A DNA stretch of 64,000 nt from assembly GCF_004804275.1 (NCBI RefSeq), contig NZ_STGI01000004.1, forward strand, positions 269,605-333,604. Reading direction: 5' to 3'. The stretch comes from Herbaspirillum sp. ST 5-3. GTDB taxonomy: Bacteria; Pseudomonadota; Gammaproteobacteria; Burkholderiales; Burkholderiaceae_D. Shown piece by piece: positions 52,780 through 62,525 of the stretch. Position 1 is the stretch's first letter. Each line of letters opens with the position of its first letter. The position numbers and the translations under genes were made by a program. The notes under the pieces are model-generated. The model was given only the letters and a program-made list of their open reading frames with translations. It ran no database searches and was not told the DNA's origin.

Positions 52780-55700
52780 ATGAGCCGCATCTTCGATTTC
52801 CTCAAGGACAAGCGGGTAATTTCCGCGCTTGGTCTGATACTCGGCCTCGCCGTCATCTATCTTGTCGCCTCGGTATTTCATGTGCCGACGAAGTGGTCTA
52901 TTGCGATAGCGCTTGCTTTTCTGCTCGCATGGACTGGCTACTGGGTCATGCAGTGGAAGCAATCGCGGCGCGCTTCCGACGCCATGGACCGCATGTTTCA
53001 GAACCAGGCGGAAGAAGCCGTCAAAGCGGCTCCGGCCGGCCAGAAACAAGATGTCGATGTCCTACGCAAGCGATTGCTCGAAGCGATCCAGACGATCAAA
53101 ACATCCAAGCTCGGCCAGACAACGGGGAGCGCCGCCTTGTATGAAATGCCGTGGTACATCATTATCGGCAACCCTGCCGCCGGCAAGAGCACCGCAGTGA
53201 TTAACTCGGGATTGAATTTCCCGTTCTCGGACAAGGGCGGCCAAGCCGTTCAAGGCCTCGGAGGAACGCGCAATTGCGACTGGTTCTTCACAACCGAAGG
53301 CATTCTGCTCGACACCGCCGGCCGTTATGCCGTGCATGAAGAAGATCGAAGCGAATGGTTCGGCTTCCTCAGCCTGCTCAAGAAATATCGCCCCAAGGCG
53401 CCGATCAATGGCATCGTCATTGTCGCCAGTATCGCCGAACTGACGAACAATCGACCGGAAGTCACCATCAATCTCGCAAAGCAGTTGCGACAGCGCGTTC
53501 AGGAACTCACTGAGCGACTCGAGCTCTTTGCACCGGTCTATGTGATGTTCACCAAGGTCGATTTGATCGCAGGATTCGTCGACTTTTTCGAAGATTCCGA
53601 TGCAGAGGAGCGCAGCCGCGTGTGGGGCGCAACCCTGCCATATGACATGGACGGCAAGGCTAACGCAGTCTTGTTGTTCGACCAGCACTTCGACGCACTC
53701 AGTGACGGCATCAAGGAACTCGGCAGCACACGCATGTCGCTCAATCGAGGCCAGGCCATGAGCCCTGGCATTCTGACTTTTCCCATGGAGTTCATTGGTA
53801 TCAAACAGCATCTTCGAACGTTCATTGCGACTCTCTTCGAAGAAAACCCATTCCAGTTCAAGCCCGTTTTCCGCGGCTTCTACTTCACAAGCGCCGTGCA
53901 GGAAGGTGTGGCAACTCACGCGACCGGCCAGCGCATCGTCCAGCAATACGGGCTTTCCATCGGTCGAAAAATGACGGCAAGCATCAGCTCCAATACGGGC
54001 TTTTTCCTCAGGAATCTGTTCTCGTCCGTCATCTTCGCCGACCGCAACCTGGTGCGCCAATACGCAAGCCGGAACAAGCTGCTGATGCGACAAGCCATCT
54101 TTTTCGGTAGTGTGCTGGTGCTTGGCCTGCTGCTCGGCGGCTGGAGCTGGTCATTTGTCACCAATCGCCAATTAGTCGCCAACGTTCAGGCCGACTTGGA
54201 GAAAGTCGTCAAGATCCAGGAAACAAGTGTCGACCTTGCTTCCCGGCTTGAGGCGCTCGAAGTCATGCAAGACCGGCTGGAGCAACTGCAGCGCTATCGT
54301 ACGACCAAGCCCCTGGCGCTTGGCTTCGGTCTGTATCAGGGCGCACGTGTCGAACATATGCTGCGCGCCGAATACTTCAAGGGACTGCAACAGGTAATGC
54401 TCGCCCCGGTAACAGCCAACCTCGAGAGCTTTCTTGGCGAGGTGAATGCCAATGCAGGCAAACTCGAATCTGCAGTGAGGCCGCAGTCGAACACCGATAC
54501 TTCCGCGACAGGGGCCGCGACCGACACCAGACAAGCCAGAGCAGGCGGCGCCTTGTACAAAGACCTTTCACCGACCAACCCCGAGGACGCCTACAATGCA
54601 CTTAAAACCTACCTGATGCTTGCCAGCCGCGAGCATATCGATGCCGGCCACCTGGGGGATCAGATCACCCGCTTCTGGCGCAACTGGCTGGAAACGCGCC
54701 GCGGCAATGCCCCGCGTGAACAAGTGATTCGCAGCGCCGAAAAGCTCATCACCTTCTATCTCGCCCAGGCGCAGGAACCGGACTTCCCGCTCATTGAAAA
54801 TAAACTTGCCCTGGTTGACCAGGCGCGCGAAACACTCCGCGTGGCCATCAAGGGAACGCCTGCGCGTGAACGCGTATACAGCGAAATCAGGATGCGCGCC
54901 TCCACGCGCTTCCCCGCTGTCACCGTCGCCGGCATCGTCGGCGATCAAAACAAGGAGATTGTCGCCGGCAGCCATGCAGTCTCCGGTGCATTTACCCATG
55001 ACGCATGGGAGCAATTCATCGAAGCAGCGATCAAGGAGGCGAGCACGAAGGAATTGCAGAGTGCAGACTGGGTTCTGAAAACGACCGCTCGCGACGACCT
55101 GTCGCTCGAAGGCAGCCCGGAACAAATCCAGCGCGAGTTGGTGCGCATGTACAAGACCGAGTACATCAGCGAGTGGAAGAAGTTCGCGCAAGGCATCACG
55201 ATTGCCGACTTTGGCAATTTCGACAAGGCGGTAGCAGGCATGAACCGGCTCGGCGACCCGATATCATCCCCGCTCAATATTCTGCTACAGACCTTGTACC
55301 GGGAAACGTCCTGGGACAATCCCTCGCTCGTCAACCAAGGGCTACAAAGTGCGCGTAATGGAATTGCCGATTGGTTCCGCGCCACCATTCTTCGCCAGAC
55401 ACCTTCGCAGCTTAATGTCAACCTCGGCACGGCCAAACCAGGTGAAATCCGGACGGGCATGATCGGTCAGAATTTTGCCGCCATCGCCAATCTCGTTGTC
55501 GTACGTGGAGAGAACAAGGACAGCTCGCTGATCAACGGCTATCTCGCCCAGCTGTCCAAAGTGCGTACGCGTTTCAATCAAATCAAGAACTCGGGCGATG
55601 TAGGCCCGGCGAGCCGGCTACTGATGCAAGCAACGCTGGACGGTGGCAATTCGGAACTGTCAGAAGCGCTGAAGTATGTCGACGAAAGCATGCTGACGGG

Positions 55701-56529
55701 CATGCCGGACGCCGAGCGCTCAACCATACGCCCACTACTGGTTCGCCCGTTGATGCAGGCGTTTGCCGTCATCGTTCAGCCAACCGAGGCAGAACTGAAT
55801 CGAACCTGGGCAGCACAAATATTCGAACCATTCAACAAGTCACTGGGCACGAAATATCCTTTTGCTGCCGACTCGCGGGTTGAGGCGACGCCGGCTGAAA
55901 TTGTCCAGATGTTCGGGCCGGACGGCGCGATCGCCAAGTTCGTGCAGACCACCATGGGTCCCTTGGTAGTGCGACGCGGTGATACGATTTCGGCCCGAAC
56001 CTGGGCCGATATGGGCCTGCATCTCAATTCATCTTTTACCCAAAATCTCGCGCGCTTCATCGCTGCTCAGGGCGCATCCGCCCCATCAGCGTCCGGCAAC
56101 ACCCAGCCTCAAACCAACTTCCAGCTCCAGCCACTACCGACCCCCGGCCTGGTCGAATACCGGATCGAGATCGACGGTCAAAGCCTGCGTTACAGAAACG
56201 GCAGGCAGGATTGGCTTAACTTCACGTGGCCCTCATCCCTCGGCCAACCAGGCGCGAAAATCACCGCCATCACCGCCGACGGGCGATCGGTCGACGTTGT
56301 TGATTTTCCCGGTCAATTCGGACTGGAAAAACTTATCAATTCGGCGCAGCGCAAAAAACTCGATAACGGCCTGTTCTCCATGACCTGGACGGGTGCTGGT
56401 ACAACGGTAGGCGTCAATTTCAAGCTCATCAGCGATTCGCGGAACGGCAGCAACGGATCAGGAGCCGCTGCCGAGACGGGATTGCGTGGCCTGAAACTGC
56501 CAGCCTCGGTGGCAGGTATCGAAGGCTGA
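52780..56529 (+). CDS. tssM: T6SS membrane-complex protein TssM (IcmF)
   Basis: TssM, 1249 residues. Two N-terminal TM helices (about residues 15-60), a cytoplasmic GTPase-like domain with Walker A GNPAAGKST (near 130) and a DTAGRY switch, a third TM near residue 440, and a large periplasmic part ending in the beta-domain that contacts TssJ (QPLPTPGLVEYRIEIDGQSLRYRNG). Walker A is complete. It forms the trans-envelope channel with TssJ and TssL, which are not in the window. Confidence 0.96.
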   Translation: MSRIFDFLKDKRVISALGLILGLAVIYLVASVFHVPTKWSIAIALAFLLAWTGYWVMQWKQSRRASDAMDRMFQNQAEEAVKAAPAGQKQDVDVLRKRLLEAIQTIKTSKLGQTTGSAALYEMPWYIIIGNPAAGKSTAVINSGLNFPFSDKGGQAVQGLGGTRNCDWFFTTEGILLDTAGRYAVHEEDRSEWFGFLSLLKKYRPKAPINGIVIVASIAELTNNRPEVTINLAKQLRQRVQELTERLELFAPVYVMFTKVDLIAGFVDFFEDSDAEERSRVWGATLPYDMDGKANAVLLFDQHFDALSDGIKELGSTRMSLNRGQAMSPGILTFPMEFIGIKQHLRTFIATLFEENPFQFKPVFRGFYFTSAVQEGVATHATGQRIVQQYGLSIGRKMTASISSNTGFFLRNLFSSVIFADRNLVRQYASRNKLLMRQAIFFGSVLVLGLLLGGWSWSFVTNRQLVANVQADLEKVVKIQETSVDLASRLEALEVMQDRLEQLQRYRTTKPLALGFGLYQGARVEHMLRAEYFKGLQQVMLAPVTANLESFLGEVNANAGKLESAVRPQSNTDTSATGAATDTRQARAGGALYKDLSPTNPEDAYNALKTYLMLASREHIDAGHLGDQITRFWRNWLETRRGNAPREQVIRSAEKLITFYLAQAQEPDFPLIENKLALVDQARETLRVAIKGTPARERVYSEIRMRASTRFPAVTVAGIVGDQNKEIVAGSHAVSGAFTHDAWEQFIEAAIKEASTKELQSADWVLKTTARDDLSLEGSPEQIQRELVRMYKTEYISEWKKFAQGITIADFGNFDKAVAGMNRLGDPISSPLNILLQTLYRETSWDNPSLVNQGLQSARNGIADWFRATILRQTPSQLNVNLGTAKPGEIRTGMIGQNFAAIANLVVVRGENKDSSLINGYLAQLSKVRTRFNQIKNSGDVGPASRLLMQATLDGGNSELSEALKYVDESMLTGMPDAERSTIRPLLVRPLMQAFAVIVQPTEAELNRTWAAQIFEPFNKSLGTKYPFAADSRVEATPAEIVQMFGPDGAIAKFVQTTMGPLVVRRGDTISARTWADMGLHLNSSFTQNLARFIAAQGASAPSASGNTQPQTNFQLQPLPTPGLVEYRIEIDGQSLRYRNGRQDWLNFTWPSSLGQPGAKITAITADGRSVDVVDFPGQFGLEKLINSAQRKKLDNGLFSMTWTGAGTTVGVNFKLISDSRNGSNGSGAAAETGLRGLKLPASVAGIEG

Positions 56530-56559
56530 CATCAGATATTTGAACAGGCGAAGCAAATC

Positions 56560-57555
56560 ATGAGTTCAAGCAATGCAATTCAGCTACGCAATTCCAGCTC
56601 ACTCTATTTTGGAAAGATCGCCTCACGCGGTGATTTTGTAAAAAGCACGTCTGGCACCAAAATCATTGCCCTGATCGACAACTGGATCGCGCAAGGGATG
56701 GAACTGCTGATCGCGAATCCCGGATGGAAGAATTACTACGACAACGCCGGCCCCGTCGACTTCCTTCTCCTGGGAACGCGCAAGAAACGCGCAATATGCG
56801 GCTCGCTGATTCCGAGCGGCGATGCATCTTCCCGCCGCTTTCCATTTATCGCTGCGACTCTGTTCGAGACTGATAACGCACTCGAATTTCTCCACCTCAG
56901 TCCGATGGTGCTGGAGCGGCACGTCAATCATCAACGAGCCCTTATTCATCACGCGGCCAAAGCGCATGACGCCGTAGACACATTGATTACGTTAAGTGAC
57001 GTACCGCTGGAAGCTGAGTTCGCGAGAAGCAAAGTCTGCGATGGCTACGATCAGTTCCTTGGTTCCACCACTGTCGCCGGGCTGACGAATGCCCTCGGCA
57101 TCTCCGATGGCCAGGCATCCGTGCGCCAGATGGTTCTTGCGATCGGATATCTGCTGCAGCCCGTGTTGACCAATTACGCGGTTGCGCCTCAAAAAGGTCT
57201 GGCCATGCCGCTACCGCGTGACCCGACGAGGCTCGCGCTGGTCAAGGCCCTATGGCTTCAACTGATCAGTGTCTTTCTCTCCAGAGCAGACTTCGAGCTG
57301 AGCGTATTTTCATGCATGCACTTTGGCAGCCCCAAACTGATTCTCACTTTCAACGGCACGACACCAACCATCTTTCGCGCGCTGTTTGAAGAAGATACGG
57401 CATCGGCTACGCTGATCGACATCAGCCGATCCACTTGGGTCGAAGACCATGCATTGCAGGACGCGGCGACACTTAAGTTGTCAAGCTATCTGGAACATGA
57501 GGAACTCTCATTGCAGCAGCTTGTTGAAACCTTTCGGCAAGGATTTTCTGGATAG
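56560..57555 (+). CDS. tagF: T6SS accessory protein TagF (ImpM)
   Basis: TagF, 331 residues. The N-terminal ImpM domain begins with the hallmark YFGKIASRGDFVKS and contains GSLIPSGDASSRRFPF. The C-terminal part (about 200-330) is an extra all-alpha/beta region. TagF is a post-translational repressor of T6SS assembly in Pseudomonas. It lies 30 nt after tssM. Confidence 0.92.
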   Translation: MSSSNAIQLRNSSSLYFGKIASRGDFVKSTSGTKIIALIDNWIAQGMELLIANPGWKNYYDNAGPVDFLLLGTRKKRAICGSLIPSGDASSRRFPFIAATLFETDNALEFLHLSPMVLERHVNHQRALIHHAAKAHDAVDTLITLSDVPLEAEFARSKVCDGYDQFLGSTTVAGLTNALGISDGQASVRQMVLAIGYLLQPVLTNYAVAPQKGLAMPLPRDPTRLALVKALWLQLISVFLSRADFELSVFSCMHFGSPKLILTFNGTTPTIFRALFEEDTASATLIDISRSTWVEDHALQDAATLKLSSYLEHEELSLQQLVETFRQGFSG

Positions 57556-57608
57556 ATGAACGATATCCCCGCCGGATGCCGCCACTTCACGTCAATAATT
57601 TATTTCGA

Positions 57609-58409
57609 ATGAACATCTCTCTTCGCTCAAGCATCACCTTGTCGGCCATCATGATGCTTCATTCCGCCATGGCGGCCGCAGGCGACGGCACCTCACCGTC
57701 CCAGGTTTCCGTCCCGCCGGGACGCGTTGTTATTTCGGGAACGGTTCCGGATGAAGCCAGTAAAGCGGCCTTGCTGGCGCGCCTGCAAGAGATCTATGGG
57801 GCCGGCCAGGTCATCGATCAAATAGGCGTTGGTGGTGTTGTAGCTCCGCCTAACTGGTCGGCCAATGCATCGAAGCTCATCACCCAGCGATTGAAGTCCA
57901 TCAGCAAAGGGCAATTGGTCCTTGAAGGCACAACTGTTTCCATTCGAGGCGAGGTCAATAGCGAAACGGTGCGTAAAGCAATCGCAAATGACTTTGCCAC
58001 TGCACTCAATCCAAATTATGTCGTGAAGAATGGTCTTCGCGTCACCGCTGACGATCAATCCCTGGTCGATAGAGCATTGGCAAATCGCGTAGTGGAATTT
58101 GAGCCTGGCAGCGCAATGTTGACCGAATCCGGGAAGGAAATTCTCAACGAAATGGTGGATGCACTGAAAAAACTGGATACCAAGAAAATAGAAATCATCG
58201 GACATACCGACAACGTCGGGGCACCTGCGCGTAATACTTCTCTTTCGCGCTCACGTGCCGAGTCCGTCAAGACATATCTTGTGGCACACGGAATTTCTTC
58301 GCAAGCATTGAACACCAGCGGCATGGGCGCAGACCAACCAATTGTTTCTAACACCACCGAAGAAGGCAGGCGGCGAAATCGGCGTATCGAGTTTCGGGTA
58401 AGCCAATAA
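57609..58409 (+). CDS. OmpA-family peptidoglycan-binding protein of the T6SS cluster
   Basis: About 266 residues: signal peptide (ending AMAAAG), a BON-like region (VVISGTVPDEASKAALLARLQEIYG, and a second GTTVSIRGEVNSETVRKAI), and a C-terminal OmpA domain with EFEPGSAMLTESGKEIL, HTDNVGAPARNTSLSRSRAESV and GRRRNRRIEFRV. The residues that bind diaminopimelate (the Asp and Arg of these blocks) are present. It would anchor the secretion apparatus to peptidoglycan, like TagN or TagL. Start uncertain; a longer frame begins at 57576. Confidence 0.87.
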   Translation: MNISLRSSITLSAIMMLHSAMAAAGDGTSPSQVSVPPGRVVISGTVPDEASKAALLARLQEIYGAGQVIDQIGVGGVVAPPNWSANASKLITQRLKSISKGQLVLEGTTVSIRGEVNSETVRKAIANDFATALNPNYVVKNGLRVTADDQSLVDRALANRVVEFEPGSAMLTESGKEILNEMVDALKKLDTKKIEIIGHTDNVGAPARNTSLSRSRAESVKTYLVAHGISSQALNTSGMGADQPIVSNTTEEGRRRNRRIEFRVSQ

Positions 58410-58460
58410 GTGGATGGATCTATTCAGAACATTGCCTTGCTGCGCCGCTAATTAAAGACC

Positions 58461-58622
58461 TAAGTACCTGCTCATAAAACACTGTGAGATGGATGTGGTC
58501 CGTGTCGGATGCGATGCAAGGCGCCTGACCCGACGGAGTGCGAGCACTGCCAGGGGCGGGCAACGCAGTAGCGCGCCGACTTGGGCCACAGACAATCACA
58601 GTTTTTTATGAGCAAGTACTTA
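58461..58622. mobile_element. 162-bp MITE-like element
   Basis: 27-bp terminal inverted repeats (58461-58487 and 58596-58622, 25 of 27 matching, beginning TAAGTACYTGCTCATAAAA) flanked by a 4-bp direct repeat GACC on each side (58457-58460, 58623-58626), as left by transposition. The inner sequence also pairs (GTGGTCCGTGTCGG with CCGACTTGGGCCAC). The loop has CGGAGTG and GAGCACTGCCAGG, as in the element at 25153. No coding capacity. It sits between the convergent OmpA-family gene and tssA. Confidence 0.72.
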
Positions 58623-58695
58623 GACCCGGCGTTGTCTTGCATGAAGTGTGCCGATCTGTAATTCCTACCACATGAGATTTTCGCAGCAGGAACAG

Positions 58696-59769
58696 TCAAG
58701 CTCCACGACTGCTGTCCTGATCAGCTTCCAAGCCCAGCAATTCCTCGATGTGCGACATGCTGCTCTGATCCTTGACCACGCTCCGCAACCACAGGTGCAA
58801 AGGCATTGCCCCCCAATGGGCGGCCTTATCTGCAAGATACGCGACCGGACTGTGAGGCTCGGTAGTTCGGAAAAACTTCGCGACCTCGCGCAATGCCTCC
58901 AACGCCTGTGCACGGGTTCGGATAGGTCCACGAGACGTCGCCTGGGCGGCCAACTCCCCCTCAATGGGGTCCGAGCTTCCGTTCATGCCTGCTGGCGTAT
59001 CCTCGACTGAAAGGATGCCGAGCTCCTTGGCAATTGATTCGAGGCGCTGCCGGATCGCGTCAATCCCGTCGCGCAATTGTGTAAACGACGGACCGTCGAC
59101 ACCGAACTGACGATCTGCCGCCGTTGCCAACTGCATTAATGCGTCACGACCGCGCGAAGCATCATCCATCCATTGCCTGTACAGTGACTTCTCAGTCTTG
59201 CCGGCAGCGCTAGAAAATTTTTCGAGCGTGGCGCCTTCTTCCGCATTTTCCGCAGCCTCCGCATTGCGTTGCCGTTGCGCCTGCAACTGGCGAGCCGCAA
59301 CATAATCGTTCAAGCTGTATTGACCTTCCTTTGCGCGCGTGAGGGGTATCTGACGAACAAGTTCCGACATTCTCAGGTTGAGCCAGTTCAGCGTGCCAAT
59401 GCGCATCTCCTGGTCTCCCTCATCGCCCTGCGGATGAATGTCCAGACCAAAACGCTCCATCAGGCGCGCATGAAGCTCGATGCCGTCGGCAAGGCCGCGC
59501 AATCCAGCTGTCTTTACAAGACCTTCGGTCAGCCATGCTGCCAAACGCAAGTCCTTGCTGCGAGTCCGAAGCAAGTCGGTGCAACAAGCGATCACTGCAG
59601 GCCAATCGGCTTGCTTGAGCGTCGTTTGCCACGCGCCATAATCCACATTCGGGTCGTCTTCCCGCCGCGCCTCCTGAATCTGGTCGAATTCGGCAGAAAA
59701 GGACAAATCCTCGCCGCACGGCCGAGCGTCGGAAATTGGTACTAACAAGTCGCTGATATTTGCAGTCAT
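58696..59769 (-). CDS. tssA: T6SS cap/priming protein TssA
   Basis: TssA, 357 residues. The N-terminal ImpA domain is visible (LLVPISDARPCGEDLSFSAEF...VDYGAWQTTLKQADWPAV), with a coiled region (about 165-195). The C-terminus has RTTEPHSPVAYLADKAAHWGAMPLHLWLRSVV, the block of the shorter TssA class. It coordinates sheath polymerisation. Last gene of tssF-G-H-A, 15 nt after tssH. Confidence 0.94.
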   Translation of the reverse strand: MTANISDLLVPISDARPCGEDLSFSAEFDQIQEARREDDPNVDYGAWQTTLKQADWPAVIACCTDLLRTRSKDLRLAAWLTEGLVKTAGLRGLADGIELHARLMERFGLDIHPQGDEGDQEMRIGTLNWLNLRMSELVRQIPLTRAKEGQYSLNDYVAARQLQAQRQRNAEAAENAEEGATLEKFSSAAGKTEKSLYRQWMDDASRGRDALMQLATAADRQFGVDGPSFTQLRDGIDAIRQRLESIAKELGILSVEDTPAGMNGSSDPIEGELAAQATSRGPIRTRAQALEALREVAKFFRTTEPHSPVAYLADKAAHWGAMPLHLWLRSVVKDQSSMSHIEELLGLEADQDSSRGA

Positions 59770-59784
59770 AAGCTTTGTACCCGA

Positions 59785-62505
59785 TCAATTGACCTTGTAA
59801 CTGAACTGGCCGTCCTTGTTGACACCGATCTTGACTGCATTGATTGGCTTACCTTCCGCCATCCGCACAAGAACCGTTTCCGCAATTTGCGGCAGCATTG
59901 TCCCATTAAGAATATGGTCGACATTACGTGCACCTGAATCCACTTCCGTGCAGCGGGCGAGTACCGAATCAACAACCTCACTGCTGAATGAGAGCTTCGC
60001 CTTGTGGTTTAACTGCACTCTCTGCTTGATTCGATCCAATTTGAGACAAATGATTTCGGCGAGAATCGGATCGGGCAACGGATAATACGGAATGACCTTC
60101 ATTCGTCCAAGAAAGGCCGGTTTGAATGCTTTATAAAGCTGCGGTCGGATGGCCTCAGCCAGGTTTTCGGCGCTCGGAAGTTCGTCCACGCTCTTGTTCA
60201 GACAAGCCTGCATGATGCTCTGTGAAGCGACATTGGACGTAAGGATGATCACCGTATTCCTGAAGTCGACTTCGCGGCCCTCGGCATCATCCATCACTCC
60301 CTTGTCGAATACCTGGAAAAACAATTCCAGAACATCGGGATGCGCTTTTTCTATTTCGTCCAGAAGCACCACGGAATAGGGCTTTCTTCGCACAGCCTCA
60401 GTTAACACTCCCCCTTCGCCATATCCGACATATCCCGGTGGCGAACCCTTCAGGCCCGATACCGAGTGGGATTCCTGATATTCGGACATGTTGATAGTAA
60501 CCAGGTTACGCTCGCCGCCGTACAAGATGTCAGCGAGCGCAAGCGCAGTTTCTGTCTTGCCTACGCCGGAGGGTCCGACGAACAGGAAAACTCCTTTGGG
60601 CTTGTTTGGTTCCTCAATGTTGGCACGCGCCGATCGAACGCGTTGCGCAATTTGCTCCAATGCATGCGACTGGCCAACCACGCGTTCCTCGAGTAAAGGC
60701 TTCAGGTTCAGAATCGTCTTGATTTCATCCTTCACCATTTTGCCCAATGGAATGCCAGTCCATCCCGAGATGATTTCCCCCACCGTCTGGCCGTCAACGC
60801 ATACCGGCACCAACGGCTTCTCTCCTTGAAGCGAGATCAGCTCCACGCGCAGGAGGTCCAACTCACGTGTCCGTGCCGCGCTGTCAGAAGCTGGTGCAGC
60901 ACTCTCGTTGATGGCGGCATCACCGCCCGCTTCAAACGCATCGGCCCGCCCGGTTCCAGCATGCGGGCCGGCCTCGAGCTGGGCGCACAACTCCTGGATT
61001 TTCTTCACCAGCGACCTCTCGGTTTTCCACCGGGCTTCGTCCAACGCCAGCTGTGCCTGGCTTGCCTCTCGCTCTGCGCGCAGTTCGCCAAGCCGGCCGG
61101 CGTGCGAACCGCCGCTGGCCATCTCTCTTTCCAATGCAGCAATTTCTTCCGACAGCGCCGTGATCGATCGCCGGCGGTCTTCAATGGAACCCGGTGTGGC
61201 CGAGTTGCCGAGCGCTACTCGCGCGCAAGCCGTATCAAGCACACTAATCGCCTTGTCCGGCAGCTGTCGACCGCTGATGTAGCGCGCTGATAGCCGAACT
61301 GCGTCCACAACAGCCTCATCCAGAACACGAACATTGAAATGGCGCTCCATCCTGGCCACCAGACCCCTCAGCATCGAACAGGCTACTGCTTCTGACGGCT
61401 CTTCAACTTTCACAACCTGGAAGCGGCGCGCAAGTGCAGCGTCCTTCTCGAAAAATTTCTTGTACTCGCTCCAGGTCGTGGCCGCCACCGTGCGCAACTC
61501 ACCTCGCGCGAGAGCCGGCTTCAGCAAATTGGCCGCATCGTTCTGCCCCGCCTGTCCGCCGGCGCCAATAATGGTGTGTGCCTCGTCGATAAAGAGAATG
61601 ATCGGATGCGGGCTGCGCTTGACCTCTTCAATCACACTGCGCAGGCGATTCTCGAACTCCCCCTTCACGCTCGCCCCTGCTTGCAGCAGGCCGAGATCGA
61701 GCACATGCAGCTCGACGCCTTTCAGCGACGAGGGGACATCGCCGTCCGCAATCCGTTGCGCAAGCCCCTCGACGACCGCCGTCTTGCCAACCCCGGCCTC
61801 GCCAGTCAGGATCGGATTGTTCTGCCGCCGCCGCATCAGGATGTCAATCGCCTGGCGGATCTCAGGATCCCGACCGATAACCGGGTCGATTTTTCCCTCG
61901 CGTGCGTGTTGGGTCAGATTGATGGTGTACTGGTCGAGCGCCGGCGTTTTTGCTGAAGACTCACGCCCGCTCGTCATCTGAACCTCGGACGCACCCTCCA
62001 GTCCGGGAATGAAGTCGGCGGATTCCAGAGCTTCCGGAAAAGCGGAGATCAGGTCGGAAAGCTTGTGCTTGAGCTCCTCGACCGAAAACCGGACAAATTG
62101 CTTCGAGCCTCGATATGCTAGTTGCGAAAGATCGGATGCCGTAAGAAGAGCAAGCAGTAGATGTGCGCTGCGGATACGAGGAGTCTGACTATCGAGGGAT
62201 GCCAGAAGCCACGCATGCTCGAATAATTTCGGCAAGTGTTCGGAAAACACCGGAGTACGCGAGTTTCCGGATTTAAAACCTGAAATTTCGTTGAGCAGAT
62301 CTTTTTCAAGAGCCGTATGGCTGATATCGTAATGCCGGCAAAGGAGCGCAAAGTCGCTGCGCCTGTTATCAAGAAGCGCGAGAAAAAAATGCTCCAGATC
62401 GACCTCATATTGCCCACGTGTCACGCAATGATTGACGGCCTGCTCCGCCGCTTGCTTGCATGTCGAGTTCAATTTACCGATTAGTACCTTCAAGTTCGCT
62501 GTCAT
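59785..62505 (-). CDS. tssH: T6SS AAA+ disaggregase TssH (ClpV)
   Basis: ClpV, 906 residues, recycles contracted TssBC sheath. N-domain starts LKVLIGKLNSTCKQAAEQAV; first AAA module with GEAGVGKTAVV and FIDEAHT; middle coiled coil (about 400-520); second AAA module with GPSGVGKTETA and LLDEIEKAH. The ATG at 62505 is chosen from the family N-terminus; the upstream extension to 62646 lies in tssG. The ribosome site is poor, so coupling to tssG is likely. Confidence 0.95.
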   Translation of the reverse strand: MTANLKVLIGKLNSTCKQAAEQAVNHCVTRGQYEVDLEHFFLALLDNRRSDFALLCRHYDISHTALEKDLLNEISGFKSGNSRTPVFSEHLPKLFEHAWLLASLDSQTPRIRSAHLLLALLTASDLSQLAYRGSKQFVRFSVEELKHKLSDLISAFPEALESADFIPGLEGASEVQMTSGRESSAKTPALDQYTINLTQHAREGKIDPVIGRDPEIRQAIDILMRRRQNNPILTGEAGVGKTAVVEGLAQRIADGDVPSSLKGVELHVLDLGLLQAGASVKGEFENRLRSVIEEVKRSPHPIILFIDEAHTIIGAGGQAGQNDAANLLKPALARGELRTVAATTWSEYKKFFEKDAALARRFQVVKVEEPSEAVACSMLRGLVARMERHFNVRVLDEAVVDAVRLSARYISGRQLPDKAISVLDTACARVALGNSATPGSIEDRRRSITALSEEIAALEREMASGGSHAGRLGELRAEREASQAQLALDEARWKTERSLVKKIQELCAQLEAGPHAGTGRADAFEAGGDAAINESAAPASDSAARTRELDLLRVELISLQGEKPLVPVCVDGQTVGEIISGWTGIPLGKMVKDEIKTILNLKPLLEERVVGQSHALEQIAQRVRSARANIEEPNKPKGVFLFVGPSGVGKTETALALADILYGGERNLVTINMSEYQESHSVSGLKGSPPGYVGYGEGGVLTEAVRRKPYSVVLLDEIEKAHPDVLELFFQVFDKGVMDDAEGREVDFRNTVIILTSNVASQSIMQACLNKSVDELPSAENLAEAIRPQLYKAFKPAFLGRMKVIPYYPLPDPILAEIICLKLDRIKQRVQLNHKAKLSFSSEVVDSVLARCTEVDSGARNVDHILNGTMLPQIAETVLVRMAEGKPINAVKIGVNKDGQFSYKVN

Positions 62506-62525
62506 GTCTAAAAAAAATAAGTCTG

